Assembly: GCF_021401245.1 (NCBI RefSeq)
Contig: NZ_JACBFY010000003.1
Coordinates: forward strand, 434,001-498,000
DNA from: Pseudacidovorax sp. NFM-22
GTDB lineage: Bacteria > Pseudomonadota > Gammaproteobacteria > Burkholderiales > Burkholderiaceae_C
Direction of reading: 5' to 3'
Length of the DNA stretch: 64,000 nt
The notes below the pieces were generated by a model that ran no database searches, was not told the origin of the DNA, and saw only the letters and a program-made list of their open reading frames with translations. This document shows positions 17,159 through 26,898 of this stretch, piece after piece (positions within the stretch are counted from its first letter, which is position 1; each line of letters opens with the position of its first letter). The position numbers were made by a program, and so were the translations under genes.

Positions 17159-17947
17159 ATGCAAGCCTCGATCGAGATCGCCCACGATGCCCCGCTGCAG
17201 TACCTGCTGCGCATCGGCGACACCGCCCTCGTCCTCGGCCAGCGGCTGGGCGAATGGGCCGGCCACGCGCCGGTGCTGGAAGAAGACATCGCCCTGGCCA
17301 ACATGGCGCTGGACCTGATCGGCCAGGCCCGCGCGGTGCTGAGCCACGCCGGTGCCGTCGAGGGCCGCGGCCATGACGAAGACCAGCTCGCCTTCCTGCG
17401 CGAGGAGCGCGACTACCGCAACGTGACGCTGGTGGAACTGCCCAACGGCCCGGGCCGGCCCGGCGACTTCGCGCTCACCGTGTTGCGCAACACCATGGCC
17501 GCCACCTTCTTCCACCTGCTGTGGATGCGGCTGCAGGACTCCACCGACACCGAGCTGGCGGCCATCGCCGGCAAGGCCGTGAAGGAGGCCCGCTACCACC
17601 AGCAGCATGCCGCCGACTGGGTGGTGCGGCTGGGCGACGGCACGGCGGAATCGCGCCGGCGCATCGTGGCCGCGCTGGAGCGGCTGTGGCCCTATGCCGC
17701 CGAGCTGTTCGCCGACGACGCGGTGGACGAGGCGGCCGCCGCCAGCGGGCTGGGTCCGCGCTGGAGTGCGCTGCGCGCCGACTGGGAGGCCGCGATGGCC
17801 GAGGTGCTGGCCGAGGCCTCGCTGCCCATGCCCGCGCGCACGGCCTTCCTCAGCACGGGCAAGCGCGGCGTGCACAGCGAGCACATGGGCTACATCCTGG
17901 CCGAGATGCAGCAGCTGCAGCGCGCCTATCCCGGAGGCGTGTGGTGA
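17159..17947 (+). CDS. paaC: Phenylacetyl-CoA epoxidase structural subunit PaaC
   Basis: 262 residues, ferritin-like fold. Segments RIGDTALVLGQRLGEWAGHAP, EDIALANMALDLIGQARAVL, KEARYHQQHAADWVVRLGDG and HSEHMGYILAEMQ are typical of PaaC, which has lost a working di-iron centre and supports PaaA. The ATG follows a GGGAGACCC site 20 bases after the paaB stop. The stop codon overlaps the GTG of paaD. Confidence 0.95.
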   Translation: MQASIEIAHDAPLQYLLRIGDTALVLGQRLGEWAGHAPVLEEDIALANMALDLIGQARAVLSHAGAVEGRGHDEDQLAFLREERDYRNVTLVELPNGPGRPGDFALTVLRNTMAATFFHLLWMRLQDSTDTELAAIAGKAVKEARYHQQHAADWVVRLGDGTAESRRRIVAALERLWPYAAELFADDAVDEAAAASGLGPRWSALRADWEAAMAEVLAEASLPMPARTAFLSTGKRGVHSEHMGYILAEMQQLQRAYPGGVW

Positions 17948-18495
17948 GCGCGATGGCGGCCGTGCCCGCGCCGGCATCTGCGTCGCAACAGGCCGCGCGC
18001 ATCGCGCGGGCCTGGGCGGTGCTGGCCGAGGTGCCGGACCCCGAGGTGCCGGCGCTGTCGGTGTGCGACCTGGGCCTGGTGCGTGAGCTGCAGGCCGACG
18101 CCACCGGCCTGACCGTGGTGCTGACGCCGACCTATTCCGGCTGCCCTGCCACCGAGGTGATCGCGCAGAGCGTGCGCGACGCGATCGAGGGCGCCGGCCT
18201 GGGCCCGGTTCAGACCGTGCTGCGCCGCGCGCCGGCCTGGACCACGGACTGGATCAGCGAGGACGGCCGCCGCAAGCTGCGCGAGTACGGCATCGCGCCC
18301 CCGGGCCCGGTGGCGGCGGGGCAGGGCGTGCCGGTGCGCCTGGTGGGCCGCCGTGGCGCCGGACCCGTGGTGGCCTGCCCGCGCTGTGGCAGCACCGAGA
18401 CCGAGCGGCTGTCCGCCTTTGGCGCCACCGCCTGCAAGGCGCTCTACCGCTGCATCGCCTGCCGCGAACCCTTCGAGCATTTCAAGCCCCTATGA
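17944..18495 (+). CDS. paaD: PaaD, iron-sulfur/maturation factor of the epoxidase (MIP18/DUF59 family)
   Basis: 183 residues from GTG at 17944 (overlapping the paaC stop as GTGA) or 180 from ATG at 17953. The N-terminal DUF59 domain contains VPDPEVPALSVCDLGLVREL and TPTYSGCPATEVI. The C-terminus has a zinc-ribbon-like set of cysteines, CPRCGS...CKALYRCIACREPF. PaaD is needed for an active PaaABCE complex and probably helps build its iron centres. It overlaps paaE by four bases. Confidence 0.93.
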   Translation: MSAMAAVPAPASASQQAARIARAWAVLAEVPDPEVPALSVCDLGLVRELQADATGLTVVLTPTYSGCPATEVIAQSVRDAIEGAGLGPVQTVLRRAPAWTTDWISEDGRRKLREYGIAPPGPVAAGQGVPVRLVGRRGAGPVVACPRCGSTETERLSAFGATACKALYRCIACREPFEHFKPL

Positions 18496-19583
18496 CGCCC
18501 CTGTTCCATTCCCTGCGTGTGCGGGCCGTGGAGCCCGACACCGCCGAGGCGGTGATCGTCAGCTTCGACGTGCCGCCCGAGTTGCGCCAGACCTTCGGCT
18601 TCACCCAGGGCCAGTACCTCACGCTGCGCAGGCAGATCGACGGGCAGGATCTGCGCCGCTCGTATTCGATCTGCGCCGGCGTGGACGACGGCGTGCTGCG
18701 CGTGGGCGTGCGCAAGGTGCGCGGCGGCGTGTTCTCCAACTGGATCAACGCGCAGTTGCGGCCCGGCGACGAGATCGCCGTCATGGCGCCGCAGGGCCGC
18801 TTCTTCGTGCCGCTGGCGCCCGACGAGCGCCGGCACCACCTGGGCATCGCCGGCGGCAGCGGCATCACGCCCGTCCTGTCGATCATGAAGACCGTGCTGG
18901 CGCGCGAGCCCGGCAGCCGCTTCACACTCATCTACGGCAACCGGCAGTTGCGTTCCACCATGTTCAAGGAAGAGCTGGAGGACCTCAAGAACCGCCACCT
19001 GAGCCGGCTGGTGCTGCACCACGTGTTCTCGGACGAGCACACCGACGCGCCCATCAACAGCGGCGTGCTCGACCGCGAGAAGGTGGGCGACTTCCTGCGC
19101 ACGCTGGTGCCGGCCTGGTCCATCGACCATGCCTACATCTGCGGGCCCTACCAGATGAACGACGAGGCCGAGGCGGCATTGCGCGCGGCCGGCGTGCCAG
19201 AGTCGGCGATCCATGTGGAGCGCTTCGGCATCGCCCAGCCGGCCGCGGCCCCGTCGGCGGCCGGTGCGGTGATGCACGAGGCGCAGCCCGGCGATGCGGA
19301 GCAGGCGAGGGTGGTCATCGTGCGCGACGGGCTCTCGCGCGAGATCGAGTTCCGCCGCGACCAGCCCAGCATCCTCGACTGCGCCGCGGCGGCGGGCGTG
19401 GAGGTGCCGTATTCGTGCACCTCGGGCGTGTGCGGCACCTGCCGCGCCAAGGTGCTCGAAGGCGCGGTGCGCATGGGGCGCAATTTCGCCCTCGACAAGG
19501 CGGAGGTGCAGGCCGGCTTCGTGCTCACCTGCCAGGCCCATCCCACCACGGACCGGGTGGTACTCTCGTTCGACGAACGTTGA
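18492..19583 (+). CDS. paaE: Phenylacetyl-CoA epoxidase reductase subunit PaaE
   Basis: 363 residues in three parts: an FAD domain (RRSYSICAG near 55), an NAD(P)H domain (GIAGGSGITPVLSIMK near 117-132; YICGPYQM) and a C-terminal plant-type 2Fe-2S domain with Cys309, Cys314, Cys317 and a last cysteine in LTCQAHP. It carries electrons from NADPH to the di-iron centre of PaaA. Gene order paaABCDE is the standard one, and all junctions overlap or nearly touch. Confidence 0.95.
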   Translation: MTPLFHSLRVRAVEPDTAEAVIVSFDVPPELRQTFGFTQGQYLTLRRQIDGQDLRRSYSICAGVDDGVLRVGVRKVRGGVFSNWINAQLRPGDEIAVMAPQGRFFVPLAPDERRHHLGIAGGSGITPVLSIMKTVLAREPGSRFTLIYGNRQLRSTMFKEELEDLKNRHLSRLVLHHVFSDEHTDAPINSGVLDREKVGDFLRTLVPAWSIDHAYICGPYQMNDEAEAALRAAGVPESAIHVERFGIAQPAAAPSAAGAVMHEAQPGDAEQARVVIVRDGLSREIEFRRDQPSILDCAAAAGVEVPYSCTSGVCGTCRAKVLEGAVRMGRNFALDKAEVQAGFVLTCQAHPTTDRVVLSFDER

Positions 19584-19598
19584 CGGGGAACGGCAGGG

Positions 19599-20270
19599 AT
19601 GGCACGAGGACGCGCAGCAGGCTATGACGAACAACGCGAGACCATCCTGGCGCAGGCCGGGCTGCTGTTCGCGCGGCGGGGCTATCCCGCCACCTCGATG
19701 AACCAGGTGGCCGAGGCCTGCGGCCTGTCCAAGCCCACGCTCTACCACTACTACAAGGACAAGTACACGCTGCTGGTGAGCATCGCCGAGGCCCATGTGA
19801 GCCGGCTCGATGCCATCGTCTCGGAGGTGTGGGCCGGCGAGATGCCGCCCGAGGCCCGCATGCGCGAGCTGATCCTGCGGCTGGTGCGCGAGTACGCCAC
19901 CGCGCAGAGCGCCCACCGCGTGCTCACCGAGGACGTGCGCTTCCTGGAGCCCGAAGACCGCCAGCGCGTGCTCGACCGGGAGCGCGCCGTGGTGCGCGGC
20001 TTCGCCCGGGCCGTGGCGGCCCTGCGGCCCGACCTGCAGGACACGCTGATGGGCATGCCGCTGACCATGCTGCTGTTCGGGATGATCAACTGGATGTTCA
20101 CCTGGATGAAGCCCGACGGCCCGCTGGACTACGAGGACATGGCGCCCGTGGTGGCCGACCTGTTCCTGGGCGGGCTGCCGGCGGTGCGCCTGCCCGCCGC
20201 AGCGCGTCGGCCGGCGGACCTTTCCACATCCACGTCCGATGCCGGCACCCATCCGGCGCCGACCGGCTGA
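19599..20270 (+). CDS. paaR: TetR-family regulator of the phenylacetate cluster (PaaR)
   Basis: 223 residues. The N-terminal helix-turn-helix reads ETILAQAGLLFARRGYPATSMNQVAEACGLSKPTLYHYYKDK, classic TetR. The C-terminal ligand domain ends in an unusual 25-residue Ala/Pro/Thr-rich tail. In betaproteobacteria PaaR represses paa genes and is released by phenylacetyl-CoA. Its position 15 bases after paaE implies co-transcription and therefore negative autoregulation through the palindrome at 13061-13072. The gene name rests on context. Confidence 0.88.
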   Translation: MARGRAAGYDEQRETILAQAGLLFARRGYPATSMNQVAEACGLSKPTLYHYYKDKYTLLVSIAEAHVSRLDAIVSEVWAGEMPPEARMRELILRLVREYATAQSAHRVLTEDVRFLEPEDRQRVLDRERAVVRGFARAVAALRPDLQDTLMGMPLTMLLFGMINWMFTWMKPDGPLDYEDMAPVVADLFLGGLPAVRLPAAARRPADLSTSTSDAGTHPAPTG

Positions 20271-20352
20271 CCGGCGGCACCTTTCGCACGCCGCGGGGCC
20301 ACGCAGTGCGGCGTTTTCTGCCAGACCGAGAAAGTACAGAAGGAGACAAGCC

Positions 20353-21501
20353 ATGAAGTTCAAGATCCAGGCGCTCGCCGCCGCCGCGCTGGCCTGCGCG
20401 GCCAGCCTGTCGTGGGCCGACCTGACGGTGGGCGTCACGCTCTCGACCACGGGCCCCGCGGCCTCGCTGGGCATTCCGCAGAAGAACACCATCGCCCTCA
20501 TGCCCAAGACGATCGGCGGGCAGAAGGTCAACTACGTGGTGCTCGACGATGCCAGCGACACCACCACGGCGGTCAACAACACCCGCAAGCTGATCGCCGA
20601 CAACAAGGCCGACGTGATCGTCGGCTCCAGCGTCACGCCCAACTCGCTGGCGATGATCGACGTGGCCGCCGAGGCGCGCGTGCCGATGATCAGCCTGGCG
20701 GCGTCGGCCCGGATCATCTCGCCCATGGACGACAAGAAGAAGTGGGTCTTCAAGACCCCGCAGAACGACGACATGATGGCGCAGGCCATCGTCGAGCACA
20801 TGGCGGCCCGGGGCGTGAAGTCGGTCGGCTTCATCGGCTTCTCGGACGCCTATGGCGAGGGCTGGTACGAGGTCTTCTCCAAGGCCGCCGCGGCCAAGGG
20901 CATCAAGCTGGCGGCCAACGAGCGCTATGCGCGCACCGACACCTCGGTGACGGGCCAGGCGCTCAAGCTCATGTCCGCCAATCCGGAGGCCGTGCTGATC
21001 GCCGGCTCGGGCACGCCGGCCGCGCTGCCGCAGAAGACGCTGGCCGAGCGCGGCTACAAGGGCAAGGTCTACCAGACGCATGGCGTGGCCAATGCCGACT
21101 TCCTGCGCGTGGGCGGCAAGGACGTGGAAGGCACCATCCTGCCCGCCGGTCCCATGCTGGTGGCCGAGCAGCTGCCCGACAGCAACCCGGTCAAGAAGTC
21201 GGCCATGGCCTATGTGGCCGCCTACGAGGCGGCCCACGGCAAGGGCAGCACCGCGGCCTTCGGCGGCCATGCCTGGGATGCCGGCCTGATGCTGCAGGCC
21301 GCCGTGCCCGAGGCGCTCAGGAAGGCGCAGCCGGGCACGCCCGAGTTCCGTGCCGCGCTGCGCGACGCGCTGGAGCAGATCAAGGAAGTGGCCGGCGCGC
21401 ATGGCGTCTTCAGCATGACCCCCACCGACCACCTCGGCCTCGACAACCGCGCCCGGGTGATGGTGACCATCCAGAACGGCACCTGGAAGTACCTGCCCTG
21501 A
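20353..21501 (+). CDS. livK: ABC transporter substrate-binding protein (LivJ/LivK type)
   Basis: 382 residues. A signal peptide of about 22 residues (...SLSWA) is followed by a type I periplasmic-binding fold ([69 protein letters not shown]). Members bind branched-chain amino acids, amides or aromatic acids. Sitting directly behind paaR and the paa operon, this one may bind phenylacetate or a related aromatic acid; that is inference. A strong AGAAGGAGACAAGCC site precedes the ATG. Confidence 0.88.
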   Translation: MKFKIQALAAAALACAASLSWADLTVGVTLSTTGPAASLGIPQKNTIALMPKTIGGQKVNYVVLDDASDTTTAVNNTRKLIADNKADVIVGSSVTPNSLAMIDVAAEARVPMISLAASARIISPMDDKKKWVFKTPQNDDMMAQAIVEHMAARGVKSVGFIGFSDAYGEGWYEVFSKAAAAKGIKLAANERYARTDTSVTGQALKLMSANPEAVLIAGSGTPAALPQKTLAERGYKGKVYQTHGVANADFLRVGGKDVEGTILPAGPMLVAEQLPDSNPVKKSAMAYVAAYEAAHGKGSTAAFGGHAWDAGLMLQAAVPEALRKAQPGTPEFRAALRDALEQIKEVAGAHGVFSMTPTDHLGLDNRARVMVTIQNGTWKYLP

Positions 21502-21506
21502 ACGGC

Positions 21507-22535
21507 ATGGATCTCCAGATCGCCCTGCTGCTGGGCCAGGACGGGATCGTCAACGGCGCCATCTATGCGCTGATGGCGCTCGCGCTGGTGCTGGTGTTCT
21601 CGGTCACGCGCGTGATCTTCATTCCGCAGGGCGAGCTGGTGGCCTTCGGCGCGCTGTCGATGGCGGCGCTCGGCACCGGCAAGGTGCCGGGCACCCTGTG
21701 GCTGCTGCTGGTGCTGGCCGTGGCGGTGCTGCTGCTGGAGCTCTGGCGCGCCCGGCGCGGGGCGGTCGTGGAATGGAAGGCGACGCTGGCCTGGACGGTG
21801 GTGCTGCCGCTGCTGGCCTGCGCCGTGGTGCTGCTGTGGCGGCCGGCCTCGCTGTGGGGGCAGTCGCTGGCGACGCTGCTGGTGGTGGCGCCCCTGGGCC
21901 CGCTGCTCTACCGCCTGGCCTACCGTCCGCTGGCGCGGGCGAGCGTGCTGATTCTGCTGATCGTGTCGGTGGCGCTGCATGGCGTGCTGGTGGGGCTGGG
22001 GCTGCTGTTCTTCGGCGCCGAGGGCTCGCGCACGCCGGCCTTCTCGGAGGCGCGCTTCGACTGGGGTGGCGTGACGGTGGCCGGGCAGTCGCTCGTGGTG
22101 GTCGGGGTGGCCGTGCTGCTGGTGGTGCTGATGTTCGTGTTCTTCGAACGCTCCATCGTGGGCAAGGCGCTGCGCGCCGTGGCCATGAACCGCGTGGGCG
22201 CGCGGCTCATGGGCATTCCGGCCGATCTGTCGGGCGACCTGAGCTTTGCGCTGGCGGCGCTGATCGGCGCGGTGGGCGGCCTGCTGGTGGCGCCGCTGAC
22301 CACCGTCTATTACGACACCGGCTTCCTGATCGGCCTCAAGGGCTTCGTGGCCGCCATCGTCGGCGGGCTCGCGAGCTATCCGGTGGCGCTGGCGGGGGCG
22401 CTGATCGTGGGCCAGCTGGAGGCCTTCTCCTCCTTCTGGGCCAGCGCCTTCAAGGAGGTGCTGGTGTTCACGCTGATCATTCCGGTGCTGTGGTGGCGTT
22501 CGCTGCGCAGCCGCCATGTGGAGGACGAGGAATGA
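21507..22535 (+). CDS. livH: ABC transporter permease, LivH type
   Basis: 342 residues, clearly longer than the usual 290-310. Membrane helices begin with [37 protein letters not shown], typical of LivH. An inserted hydrophobic stretch (about 50-110) adds two helices before [20 protein letters not shown]. The EAA-like cytoplasmic loop is [19 protein letters not shown]. It should form the inner-membrane channel with the permease half of the next gene, whose start overlaps its stop. Confidence 0.9.
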   Translation: MDLQIALLLGQDGIVNGAIYALMALALVLVFSVTRVIFIPQGELVAFGALSMAALGTGKVPGTLWLLLVLAVAVLLLELWRARRGAVVEWKATLAWTVVLPLLACAVVLLWRPASLWGQSLATLLVVAPLGPLLYRLAYRPLARASVLILLIVSVALHGVLVGLGLLFFGAEGSRTPAFSEARFDWGGVTVAGQSLVVVGVAVLLVVLMFVFFERSIVGKALRAVAMNRVGARLMGIPADLSGDLSFALAALIGAVGGLLVAPLTTVYYDTGFLIGLKGFVAAIVGGLASYPVALAGALIVGQLEAFSSFWASAFKEVLVFTLIIPVLWWRSLRSRHVEDEE

Positions 22536-24394
22536 CCCGCCGGCACCTCACGCTGCTGTTCGTGGTGGCGCTGGCCGTGGCCTGGCCGCTGCTGCCCGAG
22601 TTCACCGCCACGGTGTTCAGCTACATCGGGCTCTATGCCCTGGTGGCGGCCGGGCTGGTCATGCTCACCGGCGTGGGCGGCATGACCTCCTTCGGGCAGG
22701 CCGCCTTCGTGGCCATCGGCGCCTATGCCACGGCCTGGGTCTGCACGTCACCCACGGCGGCCGCCGCGCTCTCGGCGCTGCCGCCGCCGCTGTGGCCCTG
22801 GGTGGGGCTGGCGCTCGGGCTGGCGCTCACCTTCGTGCTGGCCTGGGCGCTGGGCGGCATCACCGTCAAGCTCTCGGGCCACTACCTGCCGCTGTGCACC
22901 ATCGCCTGGGGGCTGGGGCTGTACTACCTGTTCGGCAACCTGCAGGCGCTGGGCGGGCAGACGGGCATCACCGGCCTGCCGGCGCTCGGCATCTTCGGCG
23001 TCTCGCTGGCCTCGCCGCGCGTGCTGGGGCCGGTGATCTGGACGGTGCTGCTGCTGGCCCTGTGGGCGCTGCACAACCTGCTCGACTCGCGGGAGGGGCG
23101 CGCCATCCGCGCGCTCAAGTCGGGCCGGCTGATGGCGGAATCGATGGGCGTGGACACGGCGCGGCAGCGTGCCCGGGTCTTCGTGCTGGCGGCGCTGGTG
23201 GCGGCGCTCTCGGGCTGGCTCTATGCGCACATGCAGCGCTTCGTCAATCCGACGCCCTTCGGCCTGAACGTGGGCATCGAATACCTGTTCATGGCCGTGG
23301 TCGGCGGTGCCGGCCACCTGTGGGGCGCCGTGCTGGGCGCCATGCTCATTACGCTGCTCAAGGAGCAACTGCAGGACTGGCTGCCCCGGCTGCTGGGCGC
23401 CAGCGGCAACTTCGAGCAGATCGTGTTCGGCCTGCTGATGGTGCTGGTGCTGCAGCGCTTCGCCGAGGGCCTGTGGCCCACGCTGGCGCGGTGGGGCGGA
23501 CGCTGGCTCCGGCCCGAACGCGGAGGGCGCGCCGCGGCGCCGGCTTGCGCATTGCCGGCGCGGGCCATGCAGCCGGCGGGCGCGCTGCTGCTGGAGGCGC
23601 GTGCCGTCACCAAGCGCTTCGGCGGCCTGGTGGCCAACAGCGCCGTCGACCTGACGCTGCGGGCCGGCGAGGTGCATGCGCTGATCGGCCCCAATGGCGC
23701 GGGCAAGAGCACCTTCTTCAACATGGTGTCGGGCGTGGACGACCCGAGCGAGGGCGAGGTGCGCCTGCTGGACGCACCCATGCAGGGCCGGCCCTCGCGC
23801 GAGTTCGCGGCCCGGGGGCTGGGCCGCACCTTCCAGCATGTGCGCCTGCTCGGCGAGCGCAGCGTGCTCGAGAACGTGGCGCTGGGTGCCCACCTGCGCG
23901 GCCGGCGGGGCTGGTGGGCCGCGATGCTGAGGCTGGACCGCGCCGAGGAGGCGGCCCTGCTGGCCGAGGCGCGCCGGCAGATCGAGCGCTGCGGCCTGGG
24001 CGACTTCGCCGACCGGCCGGCGGCCTCGCTGGCGCTGGGCCAGCAGCGGGTGGTCGAGATCGCACGCGCCCTGGCCGGCAACCCGGTGGCGCTGCTGCTG
24101 GACGAGCCCGCCGCCGGCCTGCGCCACCTGGAGAAGCAGGCCCTGGCCGGCCTGCTGGCGCAGCTGCGCGGCGAAGGCCTGGGCATCCTGGTGGTGGAAC
24201 ATGACATGGAGTTCGTGATGAACCTGGCCGACCGCGTGACGGTGCTGGAGTTCGGCACCGTGATCGCCGAGGGAACGCCGGACGCGGTGCAGCGCAATCC
24301 GCGCGTGCTGGATGCCTACCTGGGCGGCGCGGAACCGGCCGCGCCACCGACCTCGGCCACCGCGGCCGCCGCGGTGCTGGAGCCGGCCGCATGA
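22532..24394 (+). CDS. Fused ABC permease (LivM) and ATP-binding protein (LivG)
   Basis: 620 residues in one frame. Residues 1-330 are a LivM permease with several helices ([38 protein letters not shown]-like loop at [20 protein letters not shown]). A basic linker of about 25 residues follows. Residues 355-620 are a LivG ATPase: Walker [10 protein letters not shown] from 386, Q-loop [12 protein letters not shown], Walker [10 protein letters not shown] and switch VVEHDMEF. The usual LSGGQ signature reads [15 protein letters not shown]. LivMG fusions recur in Burkholderiales, so this is not an assembly error: no stop or start lies between the halves. Confidence 0.92.
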   Translation: MTRRHLTLLFVVALAVAWPLLPEFTATVFSYIGLYALVAAGLVMLTGVGGMTSFGQAAFVAIGAYATAWVCTSPTAAAALSALPPPLWPWVGLALGLALTFVLAWALGGITVKLSGHYLPLCTIAWGLGLYYLFGNLQALGGQTGITGLPALGIFGVSLASPRVLGPVIWTVLLLALWALHNLLDSREGRAIRALKSGRLMAESMGVDTARQRARVFVLAALVAALSGWLYAHMQRFVNPTPFGLNVGIEYLFMAVVGGAGHLWGAVLGAMLITLLKEQLQDWLPRLLGASGNFEQIVFGLLMVLVLQRFAEGLWPTLARWGGRWLRPERGGRAAAPACALPARAMQPAGALLLEARAVTKRFGGLVANSAVDLTLRAGEVHALIGPNGAGKSTFFNMVSGVDDPSEGEVRLLDAPMQGRPSREFAARGLGRTFQHVRLLGERSVLENVALGAHLRGRRGWWAAMLRLDRAEEAALLAEARRQIERCGLGDFADRPAASLALGQQRVVEIARALAGNPVALLLDEPAAGLRHLEKQALAGLLAQLRGEGLGILVVEHDMEFVMNLADRVTVLEFGTVIAEGTPDAVQRNPRVLDAYLGGAEPAAPPTSATAAAAVLEPAA

Positions 24395-25182
24395 GCGCCC
24401 GTCCGGCTGCCGCCGGCGACGCCGCCGCGGTCGAGGCGCGGCCCGGTGCCGCCCGGCCCGTGCTGGCGCTGGAGGACTTCCACGTCGCCTATGGTGCCGT
24501 CGAGGCCGTGCACGGCGTGGCCCTGCACATCGACGAGGGCGAGATCGTCACCGTCATCGGCCCCAACGGGGCGGGCAAGACCACGCTGCTGGCGGCGGCC
24601 ATGGGGCTGCTGCCCTCGCGCGGCCGGCTGCGGCTGGCCGGCGAGGTGATCGCCCGGCCCAGCGTCGAGGCCATGGTGGCGCGCGGCGTGGCGCTGGTGC
24701 CCGAGCGGCGCGAGCTCTTCGGTGAGATGTCGGTCGAGGACAACCTGCTGCTCGGCGGCTTCTACCGCTGGCGCACCGGCAGGCGCGACCAGCGCGCCCG
24801 CATGGCCGAGGTGTTCGCCATCTTTCCGCGGCTGCAGGAGCGGCGCACCCAATGGGCCAGCACGCTCTCGGGCGGCGAGCGGCAGATGCTCGCCATCGGC
24901 CGCGCCTTGATGGCGCGCCCCCGGCTGCTGATGCTGGACGAGCCCTCCCTGGGCCTGGCGCCGCTGATCGTGCGCGAGGTGCTGCAGGTGGTGGGGGCGT
25001 TGCGGACGCAGGGCGTGTCGGTGCTGCTGGTGGAACAGAACGCGCGCGCCGCCCTGCAGGTGGCCCACCGCGGTTACGTGCTGGAGACCGGCCGCGTCGC
25101 ACTGCAAGGCCCGGCCGACGCGCTGCTGCACGACCGCCGAATCATCGACACCTACCTGGGCCTGGGGCAGCGCGGCGCGTGA
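24391..25182 (+). CDS. livF: ABC transporter ATP-binding protein, LivF type
   Basis: 263 residues. Walker A GPNGAGKTT, VPERRELFGEMSVEDNLLLG, signature LSGGERQMLAIGRALM, Walker B LLMLDEPSLGLAP and VEQNARAAL are all LivF features. The first 25 residues are an Ala-rich extension. It forms the ATPase pair with the LivG half of the preceding fusion protein, whose stop overlaps its start (ATGA). It ends the operon. Confidence 0.94.
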   Translation: MSARPAAAGDAAAVEARPGAARPVLALEDFHVAYGAVEAVHGVALHIDEGEIVTVIGPNGAGKTTLLAAAMGLLPSRGRLRLAGEVIARPSVEAMVARGVALVPERRELFGEMSVEDNLLLGGFYRWRTGRRDQRARMAEVFAIFPRLQERRTQWASTLSGGERQMLAIGRALMARPRLLMLDEPSLGLAPLIVREVLQVVGALRTQGVSVLLVEQNARAALQVAHRGYVLETGRVALQGPADALLHDRRIIDTYLGLGQRGA

Positions 25183-25237
25183 ACGGGCCGGCCCTGGGGC
25201 TCGTGCCCGTGGTCGCCGACGACGCGCCGGCAGGGGG

Positions 25238-25660
25238 CTACTTCCAGGGCGTCGGAGCCGGCACGTCGCAGACGGGCTCGACGTCCACGCTCCTGAAGTC
25301 GGCCGGCGAGACGATCTCCAGGTACTCCATGTCGGGCGAGTAGTCGAACAGGTAGTGGCGGATGCCCGGGCGCTGGTGCACCACGTCGCCGGCCTCCACC
25401 AGCGTCTCCTTGTCTTCGTACATGAAGCGGGCCCAGCCCTTGACCATGATGACGATCTGGAAGTCCGCCTCGTGCCGGTGCCAGCCGGTGCCCGTCTCGG
25501 GCGCCATGTTGGCCTTGACCAGGTGCGCGATCACCTTGCCATGGGTGGCCTCGGCGATGCCGAGGTCCCGGTAGAGGAAAAAGTCCCGCAGCCCGCCCGA
25601 CTGGTAGTCGGTGTCGCCGGGCTTGACGTGCGAGAACTCCGTGGTGGTCCGATCCAACAT
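25238..25660 (-). CDS. Cupin-domain protein
   Basis: 140 residues of a single cupin barrel. The metal-binding motifs are [19 protein letters not shown] (His-x-His and Glu) and, later, [26 protein letters not shown]. Proteins of this kind are often dioxygenases, isomerases or sensors, and the substrate cannot be told. The start at 25660 gives MLDRTTTEF behind an AGGAAGGAGCG site. The gene is convergent with livF (55-base gap) and divergent from aroC. Confidence 0.85.
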   Translation of the reverse strand: MLDRTTTEFSHVKPGDTDYQSGGLRDFFLYRDLGIAEATHGKVIAHLVKANMAPETGTGWHRHEADFQIVIMVKGWARFMYEDKETLVEAGDVVHQRPGIRHYLFDYSPDMEYLEIVSPADFRSVDVEPVCDVPAPTPWK

Positions 25661-25746
25661 GGGGCGCGCTCCTTCCTGGGTGGGTGCTGCGCTGCAACAT
25701 GCATAAAGCGTTCCCGCAGCAGGACGCCCCGGTATCGACACGCACC

Positions 25747-25752
25747 GATAAT
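25747..25752 (+). promoter_or_regulatory. Possible -10 of a near-leaderless aroC transcript
   Basis: GATAAT ends 9 bases before the aroC ATG, which would put the transcript start within a few bases of the start codon. There is no Shine-Dalgarno sequence before the ATG, consistent with a leaderless or very short leader. No good -35 is visible. Confidence 0.35.
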
Positions 25753-25761
25753 CGCGCGCCT

Positions 25762-26898
25762 ATGAGCGGCAACACCTTCGGCACCCTGTTCGCGGTGACC
25801 AACTTCGGCGAATCCCACGGCCCCGCGATCGGCTGCGTCATCGACGGCTGCCCGCCCGGCATGGCCCTTTCGGAGGCGGACATCCAGCCCGACCTGGACC
25901 GCCGGCGCCCCGGCACCAGCCGGCACGTCACGCAGCGCAACGAGCCCGATGCGGTGCAGATCCTCTCCGGCGTGTACGAAGGCAAGACCACCGGCACGCC
26001 CATCGCGCTGCTGATCCAGAACACCGACCAGCGCAGCAAGGACTACGGCGAGATCGCCCGCCAGTTCCGCCCGGGCCATGCCGACTTCAGCTACTTCAAA
26101 AAGTACGGCATCCGTGACCCACGCGGCGGCGGCCGTTCGTCGGCCCGCCTCACGGCGCCGATGGTGGCGGCCGGCGCCGTGGCCAAGAAGTGGCTGCGCG
26201 AGCAGTACGGCACCGAGTTCCGCGGCTGCATGACCCAGATCGGCGAGCAGGTGATCGGCTTCGAGAGCTGGGACCACGTGCCCAACAACCCCTTCTTCGC
26301 GCCCGTGGCCGACGTGTCGGCCCTGGAGGCCTACATGGACGCGCTGCGCAAGGCGCAGGACTCCTGCGGCGCCCGCCTGCGCGTGGTCGCCACCGGCATG
26401 CCGGCCGGCCTGGGCCAGCCGCTGTTCGACAAGCTCGATGCCGACATCGCCTACGCCATGATGGGCATCAACGCCGTCAAGGGCGTGGAGATCGGCGCCG
26501 GCTTCGCCAGCGTGACGCAGCGCGGCAGCATGCACGGCGACGCCATGCGGCCCGACGGCTTCGACAGCAACAACGCGGGCGGCGTGCTGGGCGGCATCAG
26601 CACCGGGCAGGACCTGGAGGTGGCCATCGCCATCAAGCCGACCAGCTCGATCACCACGCCCCGTACTTCCGTGGACGTGGACGGCCGGCCGGTCGAGGTG
26701 GTGACCAAGGGCCGCCACGATCCGTGCGTGGGCATCCGCGCCACGCCCATTGCCGAGGCCATGCTGGCGCTGGTGGTGATGGAGCACGCCTTGCGCCAGC
26801 GCGCCCAGTGCGGCGAGCCGGGCGCGGCCTTCCCTGTGGTGCGCGGCGACAAGGCCCAGGCCGACCGACCGGAGGGCCTGCAGGCCTCCTTCCTGTAG
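25762..26898 (+). CDS. aroC: Chorismate synthase
   Basis: 378 residues, close to the normal 360-370. Signatures are [49 protein letters not shown] and [17 protein letters not shown]. It uses reduced FMN to convert 5-enolpyruvylshikimate 3-phosphate to chorismate, the last step of the shikimate pathway, in the cytoplasm. ATG at 25762 matches the family start ([10 protein letters not shown]). The stop overlaps the GTG of the following transporter gene. Confidence 0.97.
   Translation: MSGNTFGTLFAVTNFGESHGPAIGCVIDGCPPGMALSEADIQPDLDRRRPGTSRHVTQRNEPDAVQILSGVYEGKTTGTPIALLIQNTDQRSKDYGEIARQFRPGHADFSYFKKYGIRDPRGGGRSSARLTAPMVAAGAVAKKWLREQYGTEFRGCMTQIGEQVIGFESWDHVPNNPFFAPVADVSALEAYMDALRKAQDSCGARLRVVATGMPAGLGQPLFDKLDADIAYAMMGINAVKGVEIGAGFASVTQRGSMHGDAMRPDGFDSNNAGGVLGGISTGQDLEVAIAIKPTSSITTPRTSVDVDGRPVEVVTKGRHDPCVGIRATPIAEAMLALVVMEHALRQRAQCGEPGAAFPVVRGDKAQADRPEGLQASFL

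Noticed and set aside
20256-20275. Partial PaaR-like palindrome near the paaR stop
   Set aside because: GACCGGCTGACCGG is a direct repeat rather than an inverted repeat and lies largely within the last codons of paaR; it does not match CCGACCGGTCGG.
22532-24394. Frameshift or missing stop joining livM and livG
   Set aside because: Both domains are complete with a proper linker, reading is continuous, and the same fusion is known from related bacteria.
26853-26880. CCGACCGACCGG inside aroC resembling the PaaR site
   Set aside because: It lies within a coding region, lacks dyad symmetry and precedes no promoter for an aromatic-degradation gene.
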